64,000 bases of DNA from Microbacterium allomyrinae. GTDB taxonomy: Bacteria > Actinomycetota > Actinomycetes > Actinomycetales > Microbacteriaceae. The notes beneath the pieces were generated by a model. The model ran no database searches. It was not told the origin of the DNA and saw only the letters and a list, made by a program, of their open reading frames with translations. The DNA is taken from contig NZ_JAGTTN010000003.1 of the NCBI RefSeq assembly GCF_020682705.1, positions 496,001 through 560,000 on the forward strand, given 5' to 3'. The position numbers and the translations under genes were made by a program. Positions 56,479 through 64,000 of the stretch are shown one piece after another (positions within the stretch are counted from its first letter, which is position 1; every line of letters begins with the position of its first letter).

Positions 56479-58340
56479 CGCGCGCCTCCCGTCGTGTCAC
56501 GGGCGGTCGGCAGATCGGCGAGGCGGGCGACGCGCGCGAGCTCGGGATGCCGCTGCACCCCTCGCAGCGCCCGCCGGAGCGGGGGCAGCCGGAGACCCGC
56601 GCGTTCGATCAGGTCGTCGTCGGCGAACACGTCGCGCGTATCGCCCGTCGCGAGCACCCGGCCATCCGAGAGCACCACCGTGCGATCGGCGTACTCGGTG
56701 ACCAGCTGCATGTCATGGGTGACGACGATGATCGTGGTTCCCTCGTCGTTCAGCTCGGACAGCAGCCCCAGCAGCTCGTCGGCGCGGGCGCGGTCCTGTC
56801 CGAAGGTCGGCTCGTCCAGGACCAGCACCGGCGCTCCGGCGACCAGCGCGGTGCCGACCGACAACCGGCGCTTCTGCCCGCCCGACAGCAGGAACGGGTG
56901 GCTGCCGGCCTTGTCGGCCAGCCCGAACCGCTCCAGCAGCACCTCGGTGCGGGCACGGACCTCGTCGTCGGACAGATGGCGCTGCCGCAGGCCGTGGGCG
57001 ATCTCGTCGAAGACGGTGTGCGCGATGAACTGGTGCTCGGGGTTCTGGAAGACGAATCCGATGCGCGAGGTCACGCTGCGCGCATCGGCGCGTCCGATAT
57101 CGATCCCGTCGACGTGCACCGTGCCGCGCGGCGGCGGGACGACACCCGCCATCGCCTGGATGAGGCTCGTCTTGCCGGCGCCGTTGGCTCCGACGATCGC
57201 GACGAACTCGCCGCGCGCCACATCGAGGTCGATGGCGTGCAGCACCTCGCTCCGGCCGCGACGCAGCGTCAGACCGCGGACGGTGATGAGCGGCGTCGGC
57301 GCCCGCTCGGAGGTGGGTCCGGAGTTCTCGGAATCGCTCGGATTCCGGACGGTCGAGAGCGGAGCATCCGGCAGCGACCCGGTCGTCCGGATCGCCGCCC
57401 CGAGCGGCGCGGGCTCGGACTCAAGCGCGGCGCGCAGCTCGTCGGGGGTGAGCGGGAGCGGGTCGAGCACGAACCCGGCCTGCCGCAGCCGCAGCGCGGC
57501 GATCGCCGACACCGGCAGCCACACCCCCATCGCGTGCAGTTCGTCCGCGCGAACGCGCAGCACGTCGTCGACGGTGCCGTCGGCGGCGAGGCGTCCGGCG
57601 TGGTCGAGTACGACCACGCGGTCGACGAACCCGACGGCCGCGTCGAGGTTGTGCTCCACGAGGAGGATCGCCCGATCGCCCGCGGCCACGAGTTCGGCCA
57701 GTGCCGCATAGACCTCTTCGATCCCGCGGGGGTCGAGGTTCGCGGTCGGCTCGTCGAGCACGAGGAGTGGAGAGCCCATCGCCAGGGCGCACGCGATCGC
57801 GAGACGCTGACGCCCCCCGCCCGAGAGCCGGTCGGGGTTCTCGGAGCGCCGCTCCCACAGTCCGACACGGCGCAGCGCCGTCTCGGCGCGGGCGAGCACC
57901 TCGGCCACCGGCATCCGCAGATTCTCAGGACCGAACGCCACCTCGTCGAGGAGCGTTCCCGTCACCAGCTGCGCATCGGGGTCCTGGAACACCATGGCGA
58001 CGCGTGTGCTCAGCTCTGCGACCGCCGTATCTGCGGTGTCGACGCCATCGACGAGGACCGTGCCCGTCACCTCCGCCGGCACGGCGTGCGGGATCAGCCC
58101 GTTGAGCGCGAGCGTCAACGTCGACTTTCCCGAACCGCTGGGTCCGAGCAGCAGCACGACCTCGCCGGGCGAGATCTCGAACGACACGGATGCCGGGGCG
58201 GGCGTCGATTCGCCGTCATGGGTGATCCCCACCTCACGCACCTGCAGGATCGGGACGGGTCGCCGATCGGCGGGATCAGCCGCGCCCTTCGACAAGCTCA
58301 GGGACCGTGCGGCGGAAGGTTCGCGCTCGAATGCGGTCAC
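56475..58340 (-). CDS. ECF transporter fused double ATPase
   Basis: This is a 621-residue protein with two ABC ATPase domains (YkoD-like). In domain 1 Walker A is LGPSGSGKST, the signature LSGGGRQRLAIA and Walker B LLVLDEPTANLD; in domain 2 Walker A is GANGAGKTS, the signature LSGGQKRRLSVG and Walker B VLVLDEPTFGQD. They power substrate uptake with EcfT. The N-terminal residues SLSLSKG are encoded by a CCCTTCGACAAGCTCAGGGA repeat known to be scattered in many actinobacterial genomes, so the true start may be later, near VPILQVREVG. A DtxR-like box overlaps its promoter, so iron probably represses the operon. Confidence 0.9.
   Translation of the reverse strand: MTAFEREPSAARSLSLSKGAADPADRRPVPILQVREVGITHDGESTPAPASVSFEISPGEVVLLLGPSGSGKSTLTLALNGLIPHAVPAEVTGTVLVDGVDTADTAVAELSTRVAMVFQDPDAQLVTGTLLDEVAFGPENLRMPVAEVLARAETALRRVGLWERRSENPDRLSGGGRQRLAIACALAMGSPLLVLDEPTANLDPRGIEEVYAALAELVAAGDRAILLVEHNLDAAVGFVDRVVVLDHAGRLAADGTVDDVLRVRADELHAMGVWLPVSAIAALRLRQAGFVLDPLPLTPDELRAALESEPAPLGAAIRTTGSLPDAPLSTVRNPSDSENSGPTSERAPTPLITVRGLTLRRGRSEVLHAIDLDVARGEFVAIVGANGAGKTSLIQAMAGVVPPPRGTVHVDGIDIGRADARSVTSRIGFVFQNPEHQFIAHTVFDEIAHGLRQRHLSDDEVRARTEVLLERFGLADKAGSHPFLLSGGQKRRLSVGTALVAGAPVLVLDEPTFGQDRARADELLGLLSELNDEGTTIIVVTHDMQLVTEYADRTVVLSDGRVLATGDTRDVFADDDLIERAGLRLPPLRRALRGVQRHPELARVARLADLPTARDTTGGAR
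58285..58305. repeat. Dispersed CCTTCGACAAGCTCAGGGA repeat inside a coding region
   Basis: The word CCCTTCGACAAGCTCAGGGA, an imperfect palindrome, is at the 5' end of the fused ATPase gene. Words of this type are frequent repeats in actinobacterial genomes. Read in the gene's frame it gives SLSLSKG. Confidence 0.6.
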
Positions 58341-58388
58341 GGGACTTCCCAGGAGAGTGGATGGCCAGCAGGGTGAGCTGAGCCTCTC

Positions 58389-58407
58389 CTAATTTAGCCG
58401 ACCCTAA
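58389..58407 (-). promoter_or_regulatory. DtxR/IdeR-like box of the ECF-SIP operon
   Basis: On the minus strand the site reads TTAGGGTCGGCTAAATTAG, 13 of 19 matches to the DtxR consensus. It overlaps a -10-like TAAATT, about 50 bases before the ATPase start. It is weaker than the boxes of the heme locus. Confidence 0.55.
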
Positions 58408-58439
58408 CCGCTCGTGGGAAAGAGGTTCCGGCGATGTCC

Positions 58440-58991
58440 TCAGGCGCGGTCGCGGCGCGCGACGCCCGCCCGGCGGAGGCCGGCGCCTATCGCGAGTCCG
58501 ACCGCGGTCCACAGCACGGGGCCGACTACGAACAGGGCGACGTAGATGATCTGGCCCCACAGCGGGAAACGCTCCACGTCGGCGGCGAACCAGATCGCGA
58601 CCGCGATCACACCGCCCACGATCACCGCCGACAGATAGAAGCGCCACGGCTCCCAGCGGCGGTACCGCGAGATCGCGGCGATCAGCTCCTGCAGTCCGCC
58701 GATGAGGAGGGCGGTGCCGATGTAGCGGCCGATCCACAGCGGGACGACGGCGCTCGCGACGAGCGCGGCGACGAGGTGGGTGATGATCGCGACCCCGGGC
58801 CGGCGCAGCAGCTCCTGCGCGATCACACCCGGGAGCACGTGCACGCCGAGCACCAGGCCGTAGAGGATCGGCAGGGCGGCCGAGACGGGGGCGCTGATCG
58901 CGCCGGCAGCCGCCTGCAGGACCCCTGTCGCAACCCCGATCGCCGCGCAGGTGAGCAGAACGCTCGTCGACAATCGGGATGTGCGGGCCAC
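58440..58991 (-). CDS. ECF transporter S component-like membrane protein (second)
   Basis: This is a 183-residue protein with five or six helices, similar in layout to the product of 54073-54711: LLTCAAIGVATGVLQAAAGAISAPVSAALPILYGLVLGVHVLPGV early, and ISRYRRWEPWRFYLSAVIVGGVIA in the middle. The Trp/Tyr-rich RYRRWEPWRFY segment matches RFWNTWQYY in its paralogue. It probably shares the same EcfAT module as an alternative specificity subunit. GTG 58991 lies six bases after TACGCT, so it has its own leaderless promoter, separate from the iron box downstream. Confidence 0.78.
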   Translation of the reverse strand: MARTSRLSTSVLLTCAAIGVATGVLQAAAGAISAPVSAALPILYGLVLGVHVLPGVIAQELLRRPGVAIITHLVAALVASAVVPLWIGRYIGTALLIGGLQELIAAISRYRRWEPWRFYLSAVIVGGVIAVAIWFAADVERFPLWGQIIYVALFVVGPVLWTAVGLAIGAGLRRAGVARRDRA

Positions 58992-59033
58992 CTGCCCAGC
59001 GTACTGGCCGCCCGAGCGTCGATTCTCACGGAG

Positions 59034-59067
59034 CTCTCATTGTCTGAGAGTTCACCGTCAGTAACTT
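59034..59067 (+). promoter_or_regulatory. Promoter of the S8 protease with palindrome
   Basis: A -35-like TTGTCT (59040-59045) and a -10-like TAACTT (59062-59067) are 16 bases apart. The palindrome CTCTCATTGTCTGAGAG (59034-59050) overlaps the -35 and may be an operator. The leader to the ATG is about 60 bases. Confidence 0.5.
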
Positions 59068-59132
59068 AGGAGCAGGCTGAGCCCGGACAAGCGGCTCGGC
59101 ACCTCATTGCACGAACACAATGGAGGCCACGC

Positions 59133-62100
59133 ATGGGTCGATCCCTCGTGAGGGCAGCAGCGGTCGTCACACTCGCCGCACTGTTCACCGGTACCGCAAC
59201 CGCCAGCTTCGGCGCCACCGCGGAGGAGGTGAACACCCCCATCCCGATCGATCTGTCAGCCGGCCGCTACATCGTGCTGCTCGACGAAGCTCCCGCCGCC
59301 ACGTACGAAGGCGGTGAGAGCGGCCTCGCGCCCACCAAGCCCGAGGACGGCGCGAAACTCGACGCGTCCTCGCGAGAAGTCCAGCGGTACTCGAACTTCC
59401 TCGAGGACCGCCAGCAGGATGTCGCGGCAGATGCGGGCGTCACGCCCGACAGCAGCCTGACCATCACCCTCAACGCGTTCACGGCCAACCTCACCGCCGC
59501 GCAGGCGGCCAAGCTCGCGGGCGCGAAGGGTGTGACGTCTGTGGTGCCGGACGAGATCCTGCACCCCGACGCCGTCCCGTCGACGGAGTTCCTCGGCCTC
59601 GAAGGCGACACCGGCGTGTGGAACGCGGTCGGAGGCGTCGGCGCCGCCGGCGCCGGGACCGTGGTCGGCGTCATCGACACCGGCATCGCCCCCGAGAGCC
59701 CGTCGTTCGCCGGCGCTCCGCTGGGCACCGCGTCCGGCGCCGAGCCGTACCTCGACGGCAATACGGTCGTCTACGCGAAGGCAGACGGCACCACGTTCCG
59801 CAGCGACCGCGTCACGGGCGCCGCGTGGAACAACGACGACTACTCCACGAAGCTCATCGGCGCGAAGTACTTCAGCGCCGGTGCGGCCGCGGCGGGCTAC
59901 GACTTCGCCGACGACTACCTGTCGCCGCGCGACAAAGACGGGCACGGCTCGCACACCGCCAGCACGGCCGCAGGCAACCACGACGTGCCGGCATCGGTCG
60001 AAGGCGTCGAGTTCGGAACCATCTCGGGGGTGGCGCCGGCAGCGAAGGTCTCGGCCTACAAGGCCTGCTTCGTGGGGCCCGACCCGCTGGTCACCGACGA
60101 CGACATCTGCGCGCTGAGCGACCTGATGGGCGCCATCAACGCGGCGGCCCGCGACGGCGTCGACGTCATCAACTACTCGATCGGCGGAGGAGCTGCGACG
60201 ACCACGTTCGCCACCGAGGACACCGCGTTCTTCAACGCGGCCGCGGCAGGCATCTTCATCGCCGTCAGCGCCGGCAACGACGGACCGGGCGCCTCGACCG
60301 CCGACCACGCGTCGCCGTGGTACACCACGGTCGCGGCATCCACGATCCCCACGTACGAGGGAACGGTCGAGCTTCCCACCGGGCTGCTCGCGGCCGGCGC
60401 CTCGGTGAGCGTGCCGTTCGGCGAGACGATCACGGCGCCCGTCGTCTACGCGGGCGACGCGGTCGCTGCGGGTGCGGTGACGACCGAGGCCGAGCTCTGC
60501 TTCCTCGACACGCTGGACCCCGCGGTCGTCACGGGCAAGATCGTGGTGTGCGATCGCGGCACGAATGCCCGCGTCGAGAAGTCGCAGGCGGTCGCCGAAG
60601 CCGGCGGCATCGGCATGATCCTGGTGAACGTCACGCCGAGCTCGCTCGACAACGACTTCCACTCGGTTCCGACCATCCACATCCAGGACACCTTCCGCAC
60701 CGACCTGCTCGCCTACGTGCGCGGTACCGCCGACGCGACGGCGACGCTCCACGGCGAGAACATCACCGGTGAAGTGACCCCGACGCCCGTCGTCGCCGGA
60801 TTCTCGAGCCGCGGCCCGATGCTCGCCGACGGCAGCGACATCCTCAAGCCCGACATCTCGGCACCCGGCGTCGCGATCCTCGCGGCGACCGAGAACGCCG
60901 AAGGCGCAGCTCCCACGTTCGGATTCCTCTCCGGAACCTCGATGTCGTCGCCGCACGTCGCGGGCCTGGGCGCGCTCTATCTCGGAGAGCGGCCCAACGC
61001 CACTCCTGCCGAGGTCAAGTCGGCCATGATGACGACCGCGTACAACACGGTCGGCGAGGACGGGACCGAGAGCACCGATCCGTTCGCGCAGGGTGCGGGC
61101 CACGTCGACCCGACGCGCTTCTTCGACGCCGGCCTGGTCTACGACAACGGCCCGGCCGACTGGGCGGCGTACCTGCAGGGCAAGAACCTGTACGACTTCG
61201 GGGTCGACCCGATCGACGGCAGCGACTTGAACCTCGCATCGATCTCGATCGGCTCGCTGTCGGGTCCGCAGACGGTCACGCGAACCGTGCGCGCGACGAC
61301 CGCGGGCACCTACACCGCCTCGGTGTCGGTGCCGGGTGTCGACGTGGTCGTCTCGCCGTCCGAGCTCACGCTCGCCGAGGGGGCGACGGGCACCTTCACC
61401 GTCAGCTTCACGAAGACGACGGCCGACCCCGAGGTCTGGGCGACGGGCTTCCTCACGTGGACGGGCCCCGAGACGGTGCGCTCGCCGATCGCGATCTACC
61501 CGGTCACCGCAGACGCCCCGGCGGACGTGGCGGGCGAGGGGATCACCGGCAGCACCACGGTCGAGATCACCCCGGGGGTGACGGGCGAGCTGCCCCTCAA
61601 CCTCAGCGGTCTCGCCCCCGCGGTCCTGCAGACCGAGCCGGTCTTCCCCAACGGCGACCCCGTCGAGGGGCACTCGGGCGACGAGAACACCGGCGATGAG
61701 GACGGCTACTCGTACTACATCGTCGATGTTCCGGAAGGCTCGACGCTCGCGCGGTTCGACCTCGATTCGTCGGACGATGAGGGCAGCGACCTCGACCTGT
61801 TCGTCTACCGCGTCGTGAGTCCGACCGACCTGAGCTACTACGAGCGCTTCGCATCGGCGAGCGGCTCGGCCGACGAGTCGGTCGTGCTGCCCGAACCGAC
61901 GGCCGGCACCTACCTCGTCGAGGCGAACGTCTACTCGTTCACGGCGCTGTTCACGTGGGATCTCACGACGGCCGTCGTGGGCGCCGACGGCGAAGGATCG
62001 CTCACCGCGACCCCGAACCCGCTGCCGGTGACCGAGAGCACCCCGACCAGCTACTCGCTGTCATGGAGTGCTCTGGCGCCCGACACCCGCTACTACGGCG

Positions 62101-62708
62101 TCGTGCAGTACGGCGAGTCGGACGTGCGCACGATCCTGACCGTCGACTCGGGTGCTGCGGCCCCCGTCGCGAAGGTCGCGCCGAAGATCACCGGATCGGC
62201 GAAGGTGGGCAAGACGCTCAAGGCGAACCCGGGAAGCTGGGAGCCGAAGGACGTCGCGCTCACCTACCAGTGGCTGCGTGACAACGCACCGATCGAAGGC
62301 GCGTCGGCCCCGACGTACCAGGTCGTGGCCGCGGATGCCGGCACGGCGCTGAGCGTGGAGGTCACGGCCGCGCAGGAGGGCAACATCAACACCGGCACCG
62401 CGGTGAGCGAGGCCGTCTTCGTGAAGCACTCCTCGAAGACGTCCGTCACCGTCAACCGCTACGTCGGCACCGCGTCGCAGGACTACACGGTCACGGTCGC
62501 GGTGAAGCCCTCGGGCGGGCCGGCCGCGACCGGCCCGGTCACGGTGTGGGTCAACGCTCAGAAGTACACGGGAACCCTCGTCGAGGGGGCGGTGACGATC
62601 CCGCTGTCGAAGCAGAAGCGCGGGGTGTACGTCGTCACCGCGGCGTTCGGTGGCACCGACCAGGTGGAGGCCTCGGTAGGAGTCTCCGGATTCCTGGTCC
62701 TGCGCTGA
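59133..62708 (+). CDS. Large secreted subtilisin-like serine protease (S8)
   Basis: This is a 1191-residue exported protease. A signal peptide (VTLAALFTGTATASFG) is followed by an I9-type propeptide (RYIVLLDEAPAATYEGG to about residue 140). The S8 domain has the full triad: Asp182 in GVIDTG, His271 in DGHGSHTAS and Ser603 in GTSMSSPHVAG, with a PA insert between His and Ser. A fibronectin-like fn3_6 domain, beta-rich Asp-rich modules (SDDEGSDLDLFVYRV) and Ig-like C-terminal repeats (TYQWLRDNAPIEGASAPTYQVV) follow. There is no anchor, so it should be released. It degrades external proteins and may supply peptides. A perfect terminator follows. Confidence 0.93.
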   Translation: MGRSLVRAAAVVTLAALFTGTATASFGATAEEVNTPIPIDLSAGRYIVLLDEAPAATYEGGESGLAPTKPEDGAKLDASSREVQRYSNFLEDRQQDVAADAGVTPDSSLTITLNAFTANLTAAQAAKLAGAKGVTSVVPDEILHPDAVPSTEFLGLEGDTGVWNAVGGVGAAGAGTVVGVIDTGIAPESPSFAGAPLGTASGAEPYLDGNTVVYAKADGTTFRSDRVTGAAWNNDDYSTKLIGAKYFSAGAAAAGYDFADDYLSPRDKDGHGSHTASTAAGNHDVPASVEGVEFGTISGVAPAAKVSAYKACFVGPDPLVTDDDICALSDLMGAINAAARDGVDVINYSIGGGAATTTFATEDTAFFNAAAAGIFIAVSAGNDGPGASTADHASPWYTTVAASTIPTYEGTVELPTGLLAAGASVSVPFGETITAPVVYAGDAVAAGAVTTEAELCFLDTLDPAVVTGKIVVCDRGTNARVEKSQAVAEAGGIGMILVNVTPSSLDNDFHSVPTIHIQDTFRTDLLAYVRGTADATATLHGENITGEVTPTPVVAGFSSRGPMLADGSDILKPDISAPGVAILAATENAEGAAPTFGFLSGTSMSSPHVAGLGALYLGERPNATPAEVKSAMMTTAYNTVGEDGTESTDPFAQGAGHVDPTRFFDAGLVYDNGPADWAAYLQGKNLYDFGVDPIDGSDLNLASISIGSLSGPQTVTRTVRATTAGTYTASVSVPGVDVVVSPSELTLAEGATGTFTVSFTKTTADPEVWATGFLTWTGPETVRSPIAIYPVTADAPADVAGEGITGSTTVEITPGVTGELPLNLSGLAPAVLQTEPVFPNGDPVEGHSGDENTGDEDGYSYYIVDVPEGSTLARFDLDSSDDEGSDLDLFVYRVVSPTDLSYYERFASASGSADESVVLPEPTAGTYLVEANVYSFTALFTWDLTTAVVGADGEGSLTATPNPLPVTESTPTSYSLSWSALAPDTRYYGVVQYGESDVRTILTVDSGAAAPVAKVAPKITGSAKVGKTLKANPGSWEPKDVALTYQWLRDNAPIEGASAPTYQVVAADAGTALSVEVTAAQEGNINTGTAVSEAVFVKHSSKTSVTVNRYVGTASQDYTVTVAVKPSGGPAATGPVTVWVNAQKYTGTLVEGAVTIPLSKQKRGVYVVTAAFGGTDQVEASVGVSGFLVLR

Positions 62709-62713
62709 TCGAC

Positions 62714-62759
62714 TGACGGAAGGGGCGCCCGGGCTGCGGCCCGGGCGCCCCTTCCGTCA
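62714..62759. terminator. Perfect 21-base-pair terminator hairpin
   Basis: The arms 62714-62734 and 62739-62759 are perfectly complementary with a TGCG loop. It starts six bases after the protease stop and lies before the convergent pirin gene. Confidence 0.88.
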
Positions 62760-62790
62760 CGGCGCTGAGCGCTGCGGGGTCGACAGCGTG

Positions 62791-63876
62791 TCAGACGCGC
62801 CGGCGCCGGCGGGTGAGACGCACGGCCGGCAGCGGCGGCGCGGGGATGCGTTCGTCGCCGTGATCGATGACGCGCCCGAACCGTTCGGAGCCCGCTTCCC
62901 ACGCCTCGCGGGCCTCGACGATCTCTTCGTGGGTGCGCCCGACGAAGTTCCACCACATGACGATGTCGTCCTCGAACGGCTCGCCGCCCAGCAGGAACAG
63001 GGTCGCCCCGTTCGCGCTCGAGATCACCACATCGTCTCGGTGGATCCCGAGGTAGAGCAGGTGCGTGGTGTCGAGGTCGACGTCTCCGTCGTCGCCGGAC
63101 GAGACGGATGCCGCCCCTTCCGGCCCCGCGGTGCTCACGGCGACCGCGGCGTCGCCGGCGACGACGATCAGCGCGTGCTCCCACGCGCGCTCGAGCGGAA
63201 CCCGCACCGACGAACCGGCGGGGATGCGCAGCTCGGCGCCCACGATCGGCGTGTACGTCGTCGCGGGCGACGCCGTCCCGCCCAGCGCGCCGAGCACGAT
63301 GGTCGCCGCGCCCGGGTCTCCGGTCACGGGGACGAGCTCGATCTCGGGGAGCACCGCATGCTGCTCGAACGCGGGCGCCCCGTGGCGACGTGACTCGGGC
63401 AGGGCGACCCACAGCTGCAGGGCGTCTATCGCGGCGGCATCCTCGCCCGTCGAGTACTCGGAGTGCGAGATGCCGGCGCCGCTCGTCATGAGGTTGAGCG
63501 CTCCACGGCGCACCACGACGTCGCTGCCGACGGAATCGCGGTGGCGGACCTCGCCCTGGTACGGCCACGTCACGGTCTGCAGCCCGATGTGCGGGTGCGG
63601 GTCGACGCGCATCCGCGCGACCTGCGGGCCGAACCGGTCGAGGAAGCACCACGCGCCGACGAGCGGCAGATCGCGCTGCGGCAGTGAGCGGTGCACCTCC
63701 ATCGCCCGCACTCCGCCCAGCGGCACCTCGCGCGTCTCGAGCAGCAGCGCGCGCGGTCCTGGGCCCCCGTCCCGAGAGGCTCCGCGCGGCGCGCCAGCGC
63801 CGTGGGGAGGAGGAACGGGGACGCAGGCGACGGCGGACTCCGTCTCGACGGCGTCGGCGGCTCCGAGCCTGGTCAC
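62791..63876 (-). CDS. Pirin family protein
   Basis: This is a 361-residue bicupin of the pirin family. The N-terminal pirin domain has the metal-binding PHPHIGLQTVTW, GDVVVRRGALNLMTSG-like and GISHSEYS motifs, which supply the His and Glu ligands for a metal ion. The C-terminal cupin contains FVGRTHEEIVEAREAW. Some bacterial pirins have quercetinase activity and others act as redox sensors, so the role here is open. The GTG start at 63876 has a GGGAGAC ribosome site. A GNAT-type acetyltransferase gene ends 17 bases upstream on the same strand, so the two may be cotranscribed. Confidence 0.92.
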   Translation of the reverse strand: MTRLGAADAVETESAVACVPVPPPHGAGAPRGASRDGGPGPRALLLETREVPLGGVRAMEVHRSLPQRDLPLVGAWCFLDRFGPQVARMRVDPHPHIGLQTVTWPYQGEVRHRDSVGSDVVVRRGALNLMTSGAGISHSEYSTGEDAAAIDALQLWVALPESRRHGAPAFEQHAVLPEIELVPVTGDPGAATIVLGALGGTASPATTYTPIVGAELRIPAGSSVRVPLERAWEHALIVVAGDAAVAVSTAGPEGAASVSSGDDGDVDLDTTHLLYLGIHRDDVVISSANGATLFLLGGEPFEDDIVMWWNFVGRTHEEIVEAREAWEAGSERFGRVIDHGDERIPAPPLPAVRLTRRRRRV

Positions 63877-63892
63877 GGTCGTCGTCTCCCGC

Positions 63893-64000
63893 TCACTCGG
63901 GGTGAGGATGCTCGGGCCACTCGATCGTCAGCCCGGGCACGTCCTGCTCTCGCAGGTACTTGGCCACGACGGGGCAGTGCGGCACCACCGTCTCGCCGCG
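63893..64000 (-). CDS. GNAT-like N-acetyltransferase (C-terminal part, cut by window edge)
   Basis: Only the last 35 residues are visible. They read GETVVPHCPVVAKYLREQD and end PEHPHPE. This matches the C-terminus of the small YjdJ-type acetyltransferases (VVPxCPxVAxY). The gene continues beyond the window. It lies just upstream of the pirin gene on the same strand. Confidence 0.75.
   Translation of the reverse strand, partial: RGETVVPHCPVVAKYLREQDVPGLTIEWPEHPHPE

Noticed and set aside
58341..58439. TPP or cobalamin riboswitch before the ECF operon
   Set aside because: The space is only about 100 bases and lacks the conserved CUGAGA or B12-box words; it holds a DtxR-like box instead.
59256..61673. 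805-residue minus-strand open frame opposite the S8 protease
   Set aside because: Low-complexity Arg/Gly/Asp composition, no start signal or domain; the plus strand is clearly coding.
1..64000. tRNA, rRNA, insertion sequence or prophage genes
   Set aside because: No transposase, integrase, phage structural gene, tRNA cloverleaf or rRNA sequence was recognised on either strand.

Overview
This window comes from a high-GC actinobacterium. The strongly GC3-biased codons, the very frequent GGATGCC/GGCATCC words, the short operons with ATGA/GTGA overlaps, the DUF3073 protein and the many leaderless-looking starts all suggest Microbacteriaceae, most likely Microbacterium or a close relative. This is inference from style and gene content; no rRNA or other phylogenetic marker was found. 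No tRNA, rRNA, CRISPR array, insertion sequence or prophage gene was seen, so the window reads as ordinary chromosome with accessory surface and iron functions.

Layout. 0-2.6 kb: GH1 beta-glucosidase and a LacI regulator. 2.6-10.3 kb: a VOC dioxygenase-like protein, purC, a PadR-DHA2 efflux pair with a clear operator, a desaturase and purD, with two tandem-hairpin repeat loci. 10.3-23.4 kb: a large iron/heme acquisition locus. It holds two heme-binding lipoproteins (HmuT type), an HmuU permease, an HmuV ATPase, three HtaA-type surface proteins, one extra anchored surface protein, and a WxL-interacting-protein-like partner. Four DtxR/IdeR-like boxes lie in its two divergent promoter regions. 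23.4-27.5 kb: two small conserved proteins, a third hairpin pair, purM and purF. 27.5-29.7 kb: sigma factor, membrane partner and I36 inhibitor-like secreted protein. 29.7-39.1 kb: MFS transporter, PGPGW membrane protein, DUF3073, universal stress protein, cupin, DUF4097-PadR operon, TipA-like MerR, SDR, Rho-N protein, topoisomerase IB and two FluC/CrcB subunits. 39.2-46 kb: an RND permease with a long acidic repeat tail, DUF998-like membrane proteins and an ABM-domain protein. 46-54 kb: DEAD-box helicase with a disordered N-terminus and a structured leader, MGT glycosyltransferase, radical SAM protein, M15 carboxypeptidase and acyl-CoA dehydrogenase. 54-59 kb: an ECF transporter (fused ATPases, T component, two S-like proteins) sharing an operon with a siderophore-interacting flavoprotein and preceded by a DtxR-like box. 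59-64 kb: large secreted S8 protease, pirin, and the 3' end of an acetyltransferase gene.

How the genes work together. HtaA-domain surface proteins probably capture heme and pass it to the HmuT lipoproteins and the HmuUV importer, all repressed by a DtxR-type regulator when iron is plentiful. The ECF/SIP operon looks like a second iron-responsive uptake system. A GATATATC operator appears upstream of both the DUF4097-PadR operon and a separate PGPGW gene, which suggests a small membrane-stress regulon. The most unusual non-coding signals are three loci that each carry two tandem nested hairpins next to pur genes, and a three-way-junction-like leader in front of the DEAD-box helicase.
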